A stretch of 64,000 nt of DNA from Bradyrhizobiaceae bacterium (GTDB lineage: Bacteria > Pseudomonadota > Alphaproteobacteria > Rhizobiales > Xanthobacteraceae). The notes under the pieces are model-generated. The model was not told where the DNA came from. It did not search any database and worked only from the letters and a program-made list of their open reading frames with translations. Made by a program: the position numbers and the translations under genes. Shown here one piece after another: positions 8,950 through 18,003 of this stretch. The number at the start of each line of letters is the position of its first letter. Position 1 is the first letter of the stretch. The stretch is from assembly GCA_020544565.1 (NCBI GenBank), contig CP078014.1, positions 62,001 to 126,000 on the forward strand, written 5' to 3'.

Positions 8950-9037
8950 ATCGTCGTTGCGAGGAGGCGAAGCCGACGAAGCAATCCATTGATCGTCGCG
9001 AAGAAAGCTGGATTGCTTCGCTTCGCTCGCAATGACG
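8950..9037. repeat. palindromic intergenic repeat, family A (copy 1)
   Basis: An inverted repeat with outer arms CGTTGCGAG / CTCGCAATGACG and inner arms GAAGCAATCCA / TGGATTGCTTC. It follows lpxK directly. Related copies are at 9534-9694 and 17607-17700. RNA from either strand would fold into one long hairpin. Confidence 0.85.
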
Positions 9038-9169
9038 GCGAGAGCGCTTCGCACTCACGTCGGAGCAAGATCTTTTCGGATCCGAAGCTCGCTTTGAAGC
9101 GTCCTGCAGATTGATGGGAGTTTCGGATTGAGGACACGAGGTTCGTGGCTGAACTCGATCCGTCCTGCT

Positions 9170-9403
9170 TCACTTACCAGCGAAAATCCCGGCCTGCGCC
9201 GGATAGTGCCGGGCCAGCACGGCGTCCGGCGTGGCGTAGGCTTCCTGCCGGTCCACGCTCCAGTATTTCAGCTCGTCCAGCGGGATGTGCTCGCCGGTGA
9301 TGGCGCAACGGACATAGGAGCCGGGTGCGACCACGCGGAAGTCTCCGTCGAGATATTCCACCTTGGCTTCGCCCTGGCTGGAGGGGCCGAACTTGTTGAG
9401 CAC
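9170..9403 (-). CDS. DUF2093 family protein
   Basis: A protein of 77 residues (MLNKFGPSSQGEAKVEYLDGD; VVAPGSYVRCAITGEHIPLDELKYWSV) that matches DUF2093, a small alphaproteobacterial family with no known function. The CAITGEHIPLDEL segment is the conserved core; a single cysteine is present. It stands alone between two family A repeats, pointing towards lpxK. Confidence 0.87.
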   Translation of the reverse strand: MLNKFGPSSQGEAKVEYLDGDFRVVAPGSYVRCAITGEHIPLDELKYWSVDRQEAYATPDAVLARHYPAQAGIFAGK

Positions 9404-9533
9404 GAGACTGTCCTTGTGGAGGCCGGCAGAGCCGGATCGTCGCTGCGAAAGATGGCATCAATATAGATCGAAGAAAAGGGAATGAAACCCCTTCCAGCGT
9501 CTGGAGCATTGAAATCAATCTGGCTCGTTTCCG

Positions 9534-9694
9534 TCATGGCGAGCCAACGGGTCGGCGCTGAAAGTGCGTCCACGCGTGACTTCGAGGCGCTAAGGCGCCG
9601 CCCGATGACAGGCTCCGCGAAGCAATCCAGACGGGGCTTTCACCGAGAAAGAATGGATTGCGTCGTCGGCTTCGCCTCGTCGCAAGGACGGCGA
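9534..9694. repeat. palindromic intergenic repeat, family A (copy 2, diverged)
   Basis: A longer and more degenerate copy: GTCATGGCGAG at the left, GAAGCAATCCAGA and AATGGATTGCGTCGTCG in the middle, and CGTCGCAAGGACGGCGA at the right. Together with the promoter of DUF2093 it accounts for the gap 9404-9705 between DUF2093 and xseA, where I see no gene. Confidence 0.7.
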
Positions 9695-9705
9695 TTCAGA
9701 TTTGC

Positions 9706-11187
9706 TCAGAACAGGTCGCCCTGGGTTTTCCGGATGCCGAAATCGGTGGTGCGCTTCGTCGCAGGTTTTGCCGAAGCCGCCTTCGGCTTCGCCGACGGCG
9801 CGTCGCCGTCCGCGATGGCCCCGACGCGGCCGTCGGCGAATTCGATACTCAGCCGCTGTCCGGAACCGACATGGGCGGCGGCGTGCAGCGGCTGGCCGGC
9901 GTCGTCGCGCACCAGCGCGAAGCCGCGTTGCAGCACGCCCTTGTAGGACAGGGCGCCCAGCAGTTGCGCGACATATTTCAGCCGGGTCTCGCGCTGTTGG
10001 ACGTGCAGTCGCGCGGCGCGCTCTGTGCCGGCCGCGAGCCGTGCCACCTTCTCGCCGGCGCGCGCGATCTGCTGGCGCAGCGTGGTGACGGTGAGGCGGC
10101 CGCCGATGGCGGAGAGCCTGCGCTCGTAGACATGGGCATTGGCGCGCAGCGCGCGCGGCAATTGCGCGCCGGCGCGGTCGAGGCGCTGGCGCGGAATGTC
10201 GAGCAGCGCGTCGGGCTTGGGCAGCGCCCGCGCCGCCGCCCGCAACTCGCTGCGGCGGCTCTCCTGGGCGCGCTGCCAGCACAGCATGCCGCGCCGCGCC
10301 AGCGAGGCGACCTCGACGAACAGCTCGGCGCGCACCGGCACCGCCATCTCGGCGGCGGCGGTCGGCGTCGGCGCGCGCTTGTCGGCGGCGAAATCGATCA
10401 GCGTCACGTCGGTCTCGTGGCCCACAGCGGAGATCAGCGGGATCATGCTGTCGGCGGCCGCGCGCACCACGATCTCCTCGTTGAACGACCACAGGTCCTC
10501 CAGCGAGCCGCCGCCGCGCGCGACGATCAGGAGGTCCGGGCGCGGGATCTCGCCGCCGTCCTTCAGCGCGTTGAAGCCGCGGATGGCGGCGGCGATCTGC
10601 TCGGCCGAGCCCTCGCCCTGCACCCGCACCGGCCACACCAGCACCCGGCGCGGAAAACGATCCTCCAGCCGATGCAGGATGTCGCGGATCACCGCGCCGG
10701 TCGGCGAGGTGACGACGCCGATCACCTCGGGCAGCCACGGCAGCAACTGCTTGCGCGCCTCGTCGAACAGGCCCTCGGCGGCGAGCTTGCGCTTGCGTTC
10801 CTCCATCAAGGCCATCAGCGCGCCGACGCCGGCGGGCTCGATGGCTTCGATCACGATCTGGTATTTCGACGAGCCGGGATAGGTGGTGAGCTTGCCGGTG
10901 GCGATCACCTCCAGCCCTTCCTGCGGCTTGAAGCGCATGCGGCCGTGCACGCCCTTCCAGATCACCGCCTCGATCTTGGCGCTGTCATCCTTGAGCGCGA
11001 AATAGCAGTGGCCGGAGGAATGCGGCCCGCGGAAGCCGGAGATCTCGCCGCGCACCCGGACATGGCCGAACACGTCCTCGACCGTGCGCTTGAGCGACAT
11101 CGACAGTTCGGAGACGGTGTATTCCTGCGCATTCGGCAGGGCTGCGGCGGCGCGGCCAGTCATCGGCGCTCGAATCGGTTGCGGCAT
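9706..11187 (-). CDS. xseA: exodeoxyribonuclease VII large subunit XseA
   Basis: The 493-residue large subunit of exonuclease VII, which degrades single-stranded DNA in both directions to oligonucleotides. The N-terminal OB domain is visible ([53 protein letters not shown]). The catalytic domain holds [37 protein letters not shown], and [19 protein letters not shown] coiled-coil region follows and binds XseB in known homologues; xseB is not in the window. The Ala/Lys-rich tail ending [11 protein letters not shown] is longer than in E. coli and resembles other Bradyrhizobium-type proteins. Confidence 0.95.
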   Translation of the reverse strand: MPQPIRAPMTGRAAAALPNAQEYTVSELSMSLKRTVEDVFGHVRVRGEISGFRGPHSSGHCYFALKDDSAKIEAVIWKGVHGRMRFKPQEGLEVIATGKLTTYPGSSKYQIVIEAIEPAGVGALMALMEERKRKLAAEGLFDEARKQLLPWLPEVIGVVTSPTGAVIRDILHRLEDRFPRRVLVWPVRVQGEGSAEQIAAAIRGFNALKDGGEIPRPDLLIVARGGGSLEDLWSFNEEIVVRAAADSMIPLISAVGHETDVTLIDFAADKRAPTPTAAAEMAVPVRAELFVEVASLARRGMLCWQRAQESRRSELRAAARALPKPDALLDIPRQRLDRAGAQLPRALRANAHVYERRLSAIGGRLTVTTLRQQIARAGEKVARLAAGTERAARLHVQQRETRLKYVAQLLGALSYKGVLQRGFALVRDDAGQPLHAAAHVGSGQRLSIEFADGRVGAIADGDAPSAKPKAASAKPATKRTTDFGIRKTQGDLF

Positions 11188-11245
11188 CGGAGGGGCATGT
11201 TAAACCCCTTCTATCATTCCATCAGCGCCGGTACGACCCTTATCC

Positions 11246-12520
11246 ATGAATATCCTCCTGATCGGTTCCGGCGGGCGCGAGCACGCGCTGGCGTGGAAAA
11301 TCGCGGCGTCGCCGCTGCTGACCAAACTGTGGTGCGCGCCGGGCAATGCCGGCATCGCGCAGGACGCCGAATGCGTGGCGCTGGACGTGACCAACCACGC
11401 CGCGGTGATCGATTTTTGCAAGGCTCATAAAGTCGATCTGGTGGTGGTGGGCCCGGAAGCGCCGCTGGCGGCCGGCATCGTCGACGATCTCGCCGCCGCC
11501 GGCATCAAGGCGTTCGGCCCGAGCAAGGCGGCTTCGCAACTGGAAAGTTCAAAAGGTTTCACCAAGGACATCTGCAAGGCCAGCGCCATTCCCACCGCGG
11601 CCTATGACCGGTTCCGCGACGCGGCCGCGGCCAAGGACTATGTGCGCCGCCACGGCGCGCCCATCGTGGTGAAGGCCGATGGCCTCGCCGCCGGCAAGGG
11701 CGTGGTGGTGGCGATGACGCTGGCCGAGGCCGAGGCCGCCATCGACGCGCTGTTCGCGTCGGCCGGCGCGGAAGCGGTGATCGAGGAATTCATGGACGGC
11801 GAGGAAGCCTCGTTCTTCGTGCTGTGCGATGGCGAGCACGCGCTGCCGCTCGCCGCCGCGCAGGACCACAAGCGCGCCTATGATGGTGACACCGGGCCGA
11901 ACACCGGCGGCATGGGGGCCTATTCGCCGGCGCCGGTGTTCACCGACGCGGTGCGCGAGCGCACCATGGCCGAGATCATCCTGCCGACGCTGCAGGCGAT
12001 GCAGGCGCGCGGCACGCCCTACAAGGGCGTGCTGTTCGCGGGCCTGATGATCACCAAGGACGGCCCGAAGCTGATCGAATACAACGTCCGCTTCGGCGAT
12101 CCGGAGACCCAGGTGCTGATGGTGCGGCTGATGTCCGATCTCGTGCCGGCGCTGCTCGCGTCGGTCGATGGTGAACTGAAGCATTTCGATCTGCGCTGGC
12201 ATGCGGAGCCCGCGCTCACCGTGGTGATGGCGGCCAGGGGTTATCCCGGCGACTACGCCAAAGGCACGCGCATCGATGGCCTCGATGATGCCGCGCAGGT
12301 CGAGGGCGTCGAGATTTTCCACGCCGGAACCAAAGCCGACGGCGACGCCATCCTCGCCAATGGCGGACGCGTGCTCAACATCACCGCGACGGCCGCGACC
12401 GTGAGCAAGGCCCAGCGCCGCGCCTATGACGCTATCGACCGCATCAAGTGGCCGGACGGCTTCTGCCGCCGCGATATCGGCTGGCAGGCGGTGAAGCGGG
12501 AGAGGGAAGCGGAAGGGTAA
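11246..12520 (+). CDS. purD: phosphoribosylamine-glycine ligase (GAR synthetase) PurD
   Basis: An ATP-grasp enzyme of 424 residues that joins glycine to 5-phosphoribosylamine in purine synthesis. The start [19 protein letters not shown] is typical. Other family blocks are [35 protein letters not shown], the ATP-grasp core [16 protein letters not shown], the signature [16 protein letters not shown], and [11 protein letters not shown]. It is divergent from xseA with 58 bases between the starts. Confidence 0.96.
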   Translation: MNILLIGSGGREHALAWKIAASPLLTKLWCAPGNAGIAQDAECVALDVTNHAAVIDFCKAHKVDLVVVGPEAPLAAGIVDDLAAAGIKAFGPSKAASQLESSKGFTKDICKASAIPTAAYDRFRDAAAAKDYVRRHGAPIVVKADGLAAGKGVVVAMTLAEAEAAIDALFASAGAEAVIEEFMDGEEASFFVLCDGEHALPLAAAQDHKRAYDGDTGPNTGGMGAYSPAPVFTDAVRERTMAEIILPTLQAMQARGTPYKGVLFAGLMITKDGPKLIEYNVRFGDPETQVLMVRLMSDLVPALLASVDGELKHFDLRWHAEPALTVVMAARGYPGDYAKGTRIDGLDDAAQVEGVEIFHAGTKADGDAILANGGRVLNITATAATVSKAQRRAYDAIDRIKWPDGFCRRDIGWQAVKREREAEG

Positions 12521-12578
12521 GGCGCGCGTGCAAGGCATGCGCGTAGGAGCGTGTCCGATGTGGTAATTGCAGATCCCG

Positions 12579-12733
12579 TGTCCCGGGCGCGATGCAGCGC
12601 GAAGCGGTGCGTCGCAGAACCGGGACCGCTGCGGGCGAGATGCGTGTTGTTGTTGGGCACGGAGTGAGTGCTGTGTTTGTAGCGGCCCCGGATCAGCAGC
12701 GCACCGCTTCGCGCTGCGCAGCGTCCGGGGCAC
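12579..12733. repeat. palindromic intergenic repeat, family C (copy 2)
   Basis: Outer arms start CCCGGGCGCGATGCAGCGCGAAGCGGTGCG and return as GCACCGCTTCGCGCTGCGCAGCGTCCGGGGCA; long stretches are exact reverse complements. It fills the space between purD and the dehalogenase gene and ends 21 bases before the latter's ATG. Confidence 0.8.
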
Positions 12734-12754
12734 AGGAGATAAAAGGAATCGCCC

Positions 12755-13657
12755 ATGCCCGATCTCGCCGATCTCTTTCCCGGTTTCGCGTCCGAATGGA
12801 TCAGCACCGCGGGCGGCCGCATCTTCGCGCGCGTCGGCGGCAACGGGCCGCCGCTGCTGCTGTTGCACGGTTATCCGCAGACCCACGTGATGTGGCACAA
12901 GGTGGCCCCGGCGCTGGCGGAGAAATTCACCCTCGTCATTCCCGATCTGCCCGGCTACGGCTGGTCGGACGTGCCGAAGACCGACGCCGACCACACGCCC
13001 TTCACCAAGCGCGCCATGGCGCAGGTGATGATCGCGGCGATGGAGCAGCTCGGCCATGTCCGCTTCGCGCTCGCCGGGCACGATCGCGGCGGCCGCGTCG
13101 CTTACCGGCTGGCGCTCGATCATCCCGGCCGCCTGTCGCGGCTGGCGACGCTGGATATCCTGCCGACCTATGATTACTGGGCCAAGATGGATCGCGGCTT
13201 CGCGCTGCGCGTCTATCACTGGGCGTTTCTGGCGCAGCCCAATCCGCTGCCGGAAAACCTGATCGCGTCCAATCCCGACGACTACTATGGCCGCACTTTC
13301 AAGAATTGGGCGAAGAAGGACGCGCCCAATCCGTTCGATCCCCGCGCTGTGGCGCATTACCTGACGGCGTTCCGCGATCCGCTGCGCATCCATGCCGCCT
13401 GCGAGGACTATCGCGCCGGGGCCTATGCCGATTACGAGCATGACAAGGCCGATCTCGCGGCCGGCAACAGGATCACCGTGCCGCTGCTGGCGCTATGGGG
13501 CGGCGCGGGCATCGCCAGCGCGGCCACGAGCCCGCTGGAGAGCTGGCGGAAATGGGCGAGCGACGTGCGCGGCGAGGCCATCGATGCCGGGCATTTCCTG
13601 CCGGAGGAAAATCCGCAGGCGACACTGGCGGCGCTGCTGGCGTTCTTTTCGGAATGA
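12755..13657 (+). CDS. fluoroacetate dehalogenase-type alpha/beta hydrolase
   Basis: A 300-residue alpha/beta hydrolase that hydrolyses the C-F (or C-Cl) bond of haloacetates in characterised homologues. It closely resembles Rhodopseudomonas palustris RPA1163 as I remember that sequence (same [11 protein letters not shown] start and the same length class). Every residue assigned to catalysis in RPA1163 sits at the same number here: nucleophile D110 in AGHDRGGR, carboxylate-binding R111 and R114, acid D134, base H280 in AGHFLPEE, and the halide pocket H155, W156 and Y219. The oxyanion region is [12 protein letters not shown]. The ATG follows an AAAAGGA site. No transporter or regulator is adjacent. 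Activity on fluoroacetate is inferred, since chloroacetate or epoxide substrates also occur in the fold. Confidence 0.88.
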   Translation: MPDLADLFPGFASEWISTAGGRIFARVGGNGPPLLLLHGYPQTHVMWHKVAPALAEKFTLVIPDLPGYGWSDVPKTDADHTPFTKRAMAQVMIAAMEQLGHVRFALAGHDRGGRVAYRLALDHPGRLSRLATLDILPTYDYWAKMDRGFALRVYHWAFLAQPNPLPENLIASNPDDYYGRTFKNWAKKDAPNPFDPRAVAHYLTAFRDPLRIHAACEDYRAGAYADYEHDKADLAAGNRITVPLLALWGGAGIASAATSPLESWRKWASDVRGEAIDAGHFLPEENPQATLAALLAFFSE

Positions 13658-13664
13658 AATTGAC

Positions 13665-13694
13665 GATGGTTGAGAAGGCGATGGTTGAGAAGGC
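13665..13694. repeat. 15-bp direct tandem duplication
   Basis: GATGGTTGAGAAGGC occurs twice head to tail just after the dehalogenase stop codon. It is one of several short tandem duplications in the intergenic spacers of this window. Confidence 0.85.
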
Positions 13695-13710
13695 GTGCGG
13701 GATTTCTCCG

Positions 13711-13846
13711 TTGTCGTCCCCGCGCAGGCGGGGACCCAGACTCCCTGAGCTCTCGCTTCCTGACGAGGGTACGTCACGGCATTCCGCCTGAACCGAAAAT
13801 CCGGTGATTCTGGGTCCCCGCCTGCGCGGGGACGACCACTGGATGA
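13711..13846. repeat. palindromic intergenic repeat, family D (copy 1)
   Basis: Arms TCGTCCCCGCGCAGGCGGGG-ACCCAGA and TCTGGGT-CCCCGCCTGCGCGGGGACGA are near-perfect reverse complements around a spacer of about 80 bases. Each arm also folds on itself. It lies between the convergent dehalogenase and tadA genes. A partial relic is at 48350-48380. Confidence 0.85.
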
Positions 13847-13884
13847 TTTTGGTTTGTCCGTCGTCATCCGGCATCACGTCACCT

Positions 13885-14331
13885 CTACCGCCGCGCCTTG
13901 AAGAAATTCGTCAGCAGGCTGGCCGCCTCGGTCTCGCCCACGGAAGGGTAGACGTCCGGTGCGTGGTGGCAGGTCGGCGCGGCGAAGAAGCGCACGCCAC
14001 TGTCCACCGCGCCGCCCTTGGGATCGGCCGCGCCGTAATAGAGCCGGCGGATGCGGGCGAAGGAGATCGCCGCCGCGCACATGGTGCAGGGCTCCAGCGT
14101 TACATAGAGATCGCAGTCCACCAGCCGCTCGCTGCCGAGCGCCGTGGCGGCGGCGCGGATCGCCACCATCTCGGCATGGGCGGTGGGATCGCGGTCGGCG
14201 AGGGTGCGGTTGCCGGCCTGAGCGATCACCGCGCCGTTCTGCACGATCACGCAGCCGATCGGCACTTCGCCCCGGGTTTCGGCGATTTGGGCCTGTTTCA
14301 GCGCCAAATCCATGAAAGATCGTGCAGTCAT
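13885..14331 (-). CDS. tadA: tRNA adenosine(34) deaminase TadA
   Basis: A zinc-dependent deaminase of 148 residues that converts A34 to inosine in tRNA-Arg(ACG). The zinc and proton-shuttle residues are H52 and E54 in TAHAEM and C82 and C85 in EPCTMCAAAI. Further family segments are VPIGCVIVQNG, GNRTLADRDPTAHAEM and YYGAADPKGGAVDSG. Length is normal. It is divergent from the pseudouridine synthase gene at 14503. Confidence 0.93.
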   Translation of the reverse strand: MTARSFMDLALKQAQIAETRGEVPIGCVIVQNGAVIAQAGNRTLADRDPTAHAEMVAIRAAATALGSERLVDCDLYVTLEPCTMCAAAISFARIRRLYYGAADPKGGAVDSGVRFFAAPTCHHAPDVYPSVGETEAASLLTNFFKARR

Positions 14332-14502
14332 GCCTCGTATCCGCCCACAAACTCTGGTAACAGGGCCGCCTTCACGAAGGTGACGGCCGGTTTTTGCGCG
14401 GGACGACGCTCTGATCTACAAGGGCGTTCGGTGCCGGCGTCCAGCCGATGTCACCCCCGTGGCCGCGCCCCATTCATCCGCCAACGTCCTGAGAGATCAT
14501 TC

Positions 14503-16737
14503 ATGCCCCGCGACAACGACAAAAACAACGGCCGTCCGCCGCGCCGCGACGGTGGCGGCGGCAAGGGCCGCGCCGGCGGGCCGGGTGGACGCGGGCGCGC
14601 GGAGCGCCCGGCGCGTTCGTCGTCGCGGCGCGGCGACCGCAAATTCGGTGACAAGAAGTTCGGCGACAAGAAGTTTGGCGACAAGACCTTCGCCGGCAAG
14701 CGGTCGTCCGCGCCGCGGGGCGAAGGCTTCCGCAAGGATGGTCCGCCCGCCCGCGCGCCGCGTTCGCGTGATGGCGACGCGCCGCGTCCGCGCTTCAACC
14801 GCGACGACCGCCCGCAGCGCGACGACCGCGGTCCGCGCAGGGACTTCGGTTCGCGTGATCGCGGCGAGGGGCGCTCGTTCAAACCGCGTGAGGATCGTGG
14901 CGAGGGTCGCTCGTTCAAGCCGCGCGAAGATCGCGGCGAGGGACGTTCGTTCAAGCCGCGTGAGGATCGTGGCGAAGGGCGTTCGTTCAAGCCGCGCGCG
15001 GACCGTGGCGAGGGGCGGTCGTTCAAACCGCGCGAGGATCGCGGTGAGGGGCGCTCGTTCAAACCACGCGCGGATCGCGGCGAAGGGCGCTCGTTCAAGC
15101 CGCGCGAAGATCGCGGCGAAGGGCGCTCGTTCAAGCCGCGTGAGGATCGCGGCGAAGGCCGTTCGTTCAAACCGCGGGAGGATCGTGGCGAAGGCCGCTC
15201 GTTCAAGCCGCGGGAGGATCGTGGCGAGGGCCGCTCGTTCAAGCCGCGCGAAGATCGCGGCGAGGGACGTTCGTTCAAACCGCGCGAGGATCGTCCTGCC
15301 CGTTCGTTCGACCGGCCGCCGCGCAGGGATTTCGAACGCGGCCCGGATCGCGGCAATGACAAACCCTGGGAGAAGCGTGCGCCGCGCCGCGATGACGCGC
15401 GCAGCGAACGCCCTGCGCGCGCCGATCGTGGGCCGCGCCAGTTCGACCGGCCGCGTGAGGATCGTGGCGAGGGGCGTTCGTTCAAGCCGCGCGAGGAGCG
15501 CGAGCGCTCCGGCTTCTCGCGCCCGCGCGAGGACCGTCCCAAATTCGACAAGCCGCGTGGCGAGCGCCCGGCGCGTCCCGCCCATCGCACCGAATGGCAG
15601 GAGCATCCCCGTAACGAAGAACGTTCCCGCGACGACCGCCCGCGCCGCGACAACGAGGACGACACCAAGATTTTCGCCAAGCGGCCCGCCTTCGGCGGAC
15701 GCGGGGCCTATCGCGAACGGCCGCGCGACGACGAGCGCCGGCCGCCGCGCGCCGTGCCCGCGAAGAAGAAGAGCGGCGAGCGCATCGCCAAGCTCGTCGC
15801 CCGCGCCGGGCTGTGCTCGCGCCGCGATGCCGAGGACTGGATCGTGCAGGGCCGCGTCGCCGTCAATGGCCGCGTCATCAATTCGCCGGCGCTCGACGTC
15901 ACCGCCAACGACGTCGTCACCATCGACGGCAAGCCGTTGCCCGAGCGCGAGCGCACGCGGCTGTTTCTCTATCACAAGCCGCGCGGGCTGATGACCACCC
16001 ACGACGATCCCGAGGGCCGTCCCACGGTGTTCGACAACCTGCCCGAGGGCCTGCCGCGCCTGATCAGCATCGGCCGGCTCGACTTCAACACCGAGGGCCT
16101 GCTGCTGCTCACCAATGACGGCGGCCTGTCGCGCGCGCTCGAACATCCCGACACCGGCTGGCTGCGGCGCTATCGCGTGCGCGCCCATGGCGAGGTGACG
16201 CAGGCGCAGCTCGACGAACTGAAAAAGGGCGTGGAGGTCGACGGCGTCAAATACGGGCCGATCGAGGCGACGCTGGAGCGCGACCAGGGCGCCAACGTCT
16301 GGCTGGTGTTCGCCATCCGCGAAGGCAAGAACCGCGAGGTGCGCAACGTCATGGCGCATCTCGGCCTCGAGGTGAACCGCCTGATCCGCGTGTCCTACGG
16401 GCCGTTCCAGCTGGGCGAGATCGCCGAAGGTCAGGTCGACGAGATCAAGTCGCGGGTGCTGCGCGAGCAGCTCGGCGACAAGATCGTGGCGATGTCCGGC
16501 GCGCAGTTCGACGCGCCCGCGCGCGCGCCGAAGGGTGAGGCGGCGGCGAAGAAGACCACGCGTGCGGTGATCGCCGATCGCAAGGGTCGCCGCGTGCTGG
16601 TGCAGCGCACCGGCGGCGACGAGGCGCGCGAACGCAACGACCGCGACGCCGGCGGCTTCGGCCCGCCGCGCCGGCCGCAGCGCGGCTATAAGGGCAAGCG
16701 CGATCTGAAACCGCGGACCGATTTCACGGACGACTGA
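14503..16737 (+). CDS. rluB: RsuA/RluB-family pseudouridine synthase with a long repetitive disordered N-terminus
   Basis: A 744-residue protein with two parts. Residues 1 to about 420 are almost only R, G, D, E, K, P, S and F and contain twelve consecutive copies of the 12-residue unit DRGEGRSFKPR(E/A), plus one isolated copy near residue 323. Residues about 422-480 are an S4 RNA-binding domain (ERIAKLVARAGLCSRRDAEDW). The catalytic domain follows with SIGRLDFNTEGLLLLTNDG, catalytic D527, and GKNREVRNVMAHLGLEV, LIRVSYGPFQLG. The family isomerises a uridine in 23S or 16S rRNA; RluB (U2605) is the closest by sequence feel. Typical family length is 250-300 residues, so the extension is exceptional. 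The ATG at 14503 is chosen because upstream codons of the open frame lack homologous character. Confidence 0.88.
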   Translation: MPRDNDKNNGRPPRRDGGGGKGRAGGPGGRGRAERPARSSSRRGDRKFGDKKFGDKKFGDKTFAGKRSSAPRGEGFRKDGPPARAPRSRDGDAPRPRFNRDDRPQRDDRGPRRDFGSRDRGEGRSFKPREDRGEGRSFKPREDRGEGRSFKPREDRGEGRSFKPRADRGEGRSFKPREDRGEGRSFKPRADRGEGRSFKPREDRGEGRSFKPREDRGEGRSFKPREDRGEGRSFKPREDRGEGRSFKPREDRGEGRSFKPREDRPARSFDRPPRRDFERGPDRGNDKPWEKRAPRRDDARSERPARADRGPRQFDRPREDRGEGRSFKPREERERSGFSRPREDRPKFDKPRGERPARPAHRTEWQEHPRNEERSRDDRPRRDNEDDTKIFAKRPAFGGRGAYRERPRDDERRPPRAVPAKKKSGERIAKLVARAGLCSRRDAEDWIVQGRVAVNGRVINSPALDVTANDVVTIDGKPLPERERTRLFLYHKPRGLMTTHDDPEGRPTVFDNLPEGLPRLISIGRLDFNTEGLLLLTNDGGLSRALEHPDTGWLRRYRVRAHGEVTQAQLDELKKGVEVDGVKYGPIEATLERDQGANVWLVFAIREGKNREVRNVMAHLGLEVNRLIRVSYGPFQLGEIAEGQVDEIKSRVLREQLGDKIVAMSGAQFDAPARAPKGEAAAKKTTRAVIADRKGRRVLVQRTGGDEARERNDRDAGGFGPPRRPQRGYKGKRDLKPRTDFTDD
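14857..15288 (+). repeat. 12-copy 36-bp in-frame tandem repeat inside the pseudouridine synthase gene
   Basis: Twelve units of exactly 36 bases begin with GATCG(C/T)GGCGA and end at the base before GATCGTCCTGCC at 15289. Units 4 and 6 end GCG (Ala) where the others end GAG or GAA (Glu). Differences between units are mostly third-base changes, so the peptide is kept more constant than the DNA. A 13th, separate unit lies near 15460. Confidence 0.95.
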
Positions 16738-16770
16738 GATTGATGATTGTATCTATGCCTGGTCTTTTCT

Positions 16771-16890
16771 TCACCTCTCCCCGAGGGGGAGAGGTCGGCG
16801 AGCAAAGCGAGCCGGGTGAGGGGGATCTGAGCTTTGATCGTAAGCCCGGAACCCCCTCACCCCGACCCTCTCCCCCGAGGGGAGAGGGAG
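16771..16890. repeat. palindromic intergenic repeat, family E
   Basis: Arms CACCTCTCCCCGAGGGGGAGAGG and CCTCTCCCCCGAGGGGAGAGG, each self-complementary, flank an inner pair (GGGTGAGGGGGATC / CCCCCTCACCCC). The element separates rluB from rsmD. The poly-C/G self-complementary arms could also terminate transcription. Confidence 0.8.
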
Positions 16891-16942
16891 CCAACGGCGT
16901 GCGGAGCGCTCGGGTATCGGCCATATCCGGAGGCGCGCTCTG

Positions 16943-17494
16943 ATGCGCGTCGTCGGCGGCCGGTTGAGAGGGCGCAATATCGCCGCGCCTGCGTCGAACG
17001 AGATTCGTCCGACGCAGGATCGCCTGCGCGAGTCGCTGTTCAACATCCTGATGCATGCCTACGACAACCCGATCGACGGCGCGCGCGTGCTCGACCTGTT
17101 CGCCGGCACCGGCGCGCTCGGCATCGAGGCGGTGTCGCGCGGCGCGGCGTTCACGCTGTTCGTGGACAACGGCGCGGAGGCGCGGGCGCTGTTGCGCAAC
17201 AATGTCGAGGCGCTGGGCTTGGGCGGCGTCACCAAGGTCTATCGCCGCGACGCGACGCATCTTGGTCCGGCGCATCCGATGGAGCCGTTCGCGCTGGTGT
17301 TTCTCGATCCGCCCTATGGTCGCGGGCTTGCGGACAAGGCGCTGGCCTCATTGCGCGACGGCGGCTGGCTTGCGCCGGACGCACTGGTGATCGTCGAGGA
17401 AGCCAAGGGCGCGCTCGGCGCCATCGAAGGCTTCACGGAGTGTGAGCGCCGCGCCTATGACGAGACCGAGTTCACGTTCCTGCGGGCGGGATAA
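16943..17494 (+). CDS. rsmD: 16S rRNA (guanine-966-N2)-methyltransferase RsmD
   Basis: A Rossmann-fold methyltransferase of 183 residues acting on G966 of 16S rRNA in the 30S subunit. Visible blocks are MRVVGGRLRGRNIAAP, IRPTQDRLRESLFNIL, the SAM motif VLDLFAGTGALGIEAVSRGA, and the catalytic FLDPPYGRGL. Its position after a pseudouridine synthase is common in alphaproteobacteria, so the two may form an rRNA-modification pair despite the repeat between them. Confidence 0.94.
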   Translation: MRVVGGRLRGRNIAAPASNEIRPTQDRLRESLFNILMHAYDNPIDGARVLDLFAGTGALGIEAVSRGAAFTLFVDNGAEARALLRNNVEALGLGGVTKVYRRDATHLGPAHPMEPFALVFLDPPYGRGLADKALASLRDGGWLAPDALVIVEEAKGALGAIEGFTECERRAYDETEFTFLRAG

Positions 17495-17606
17495 CTGTTC
17501 CCGCCAGCGGCACGGCTATTCCCGTCGCGTGGTGTAACAATAATCCCCGCTGGCGGGTATGACGATCCCCGCCATGATTCGTTGGACAGATGGCCGCATC
17601 GCTCCT

Positions 17607-17700
17607 CGTCGTCATTGCGAGGCGCATGACGTCGAAGCAATTCAGTCCGCGCGTACCGCGGCCGCAAACTGGATTGCTTCGCTTCGCTCGCAATGACGGA
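17607..17700. repeat. palindromic intergenic repeat, family A (copy 3)
   Basis: TCGTCATTGCGAGG at the left pairs with CTCGCAATGACGGA at the right, and GAAGCAATTCAG pairs with CTGGATTGCTTCG inside. It is the most regular copy of the family in this window. Confidence 0.85.
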
Positions 17701-17724
17701 GAAGATGCATCCGAGTTCTCCTCA

Positions 17725-17816
17725 TCGTCATGGCCGGGCTTGACCCGGCCATCCACGTCTTGCCTCGCAGAAAGATCGCCAGGACGTGGATGCCCGCGAG
17801 AAGCGCGGGCATGACG
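17725..17816. repeat. palindromic intergenic repeat, family B (copy 1)
   Basis: Contains TCATGGCCGGGCTTGACC-CGGCCATCCACGTCTT and the return arm AGGACGTGGATGCCCGCG-AAGCGCGGGCATGACGA. Both halves also form their own hairpins. The second copy is at 63288-63405. Confidence 0.82.
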
Positions 17817-18003
17817 AATGAGGATTCCGACAACAGCGGCTGAACCTTCATTCAAACGATGCCTGTCAAGTGAATTCGGCTGTGTTTGCGCGGCTGAATC
17901 GCGGCTCATCGGTGCGCCGCGAGGTTGCCGCGTTTCCGCCCTTTGCGCCGCGGTCCGTCACCGTTTCGCCCTTCGGCTTCCGCTGGCGTCGCGATGCGCG
18001 AAT

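Larger units (their letters stand above)
17495..18003. other. gene-free gap filled by repeats
   Basis: No gene is visible in these 509 bases. From left to right they hold an 11-bp inverted repeat (CCCGCCAGCGG at 17500-17510, CCGCTGGCGGG at 17547-17557) that could act as a terminator for rsmD, a family A palindrome (17607-17700), a family B palindrome (17725-17816), and a remainder next to the mutL stop without recognisable features. Confidence 0.7.

Noticed and set aside
9658..11430. 590-codon plus-strand frame opposite xseA
   Set aside because: xseA has clear family motifs throughout; the opposite frame is low complexity and unrelated to any family.
11549..13441. 630-codon minus-strand frame opposite purD and the dehalogenase gene
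   Set aside because: It covers two unrelated real genes and the repeat between them; the translation has no domain.
14857..15288. Array of regularly spaced 36-bp repeats, CRISPR-like at first sight
   Set aside because: The copies are directly adjacent without unique spacers, in frame, and part of a coding sequence; no cas gene is near.
14497..16359. Long open frames on the minus strand across the pseudouridine synthase gene (620 and 409 codons)
   Set aside because: They are shadows of the repeat-rich GC-biased gene on the plus strand, consist of repetitive L/R/A or S/R/P text, and have no domain.
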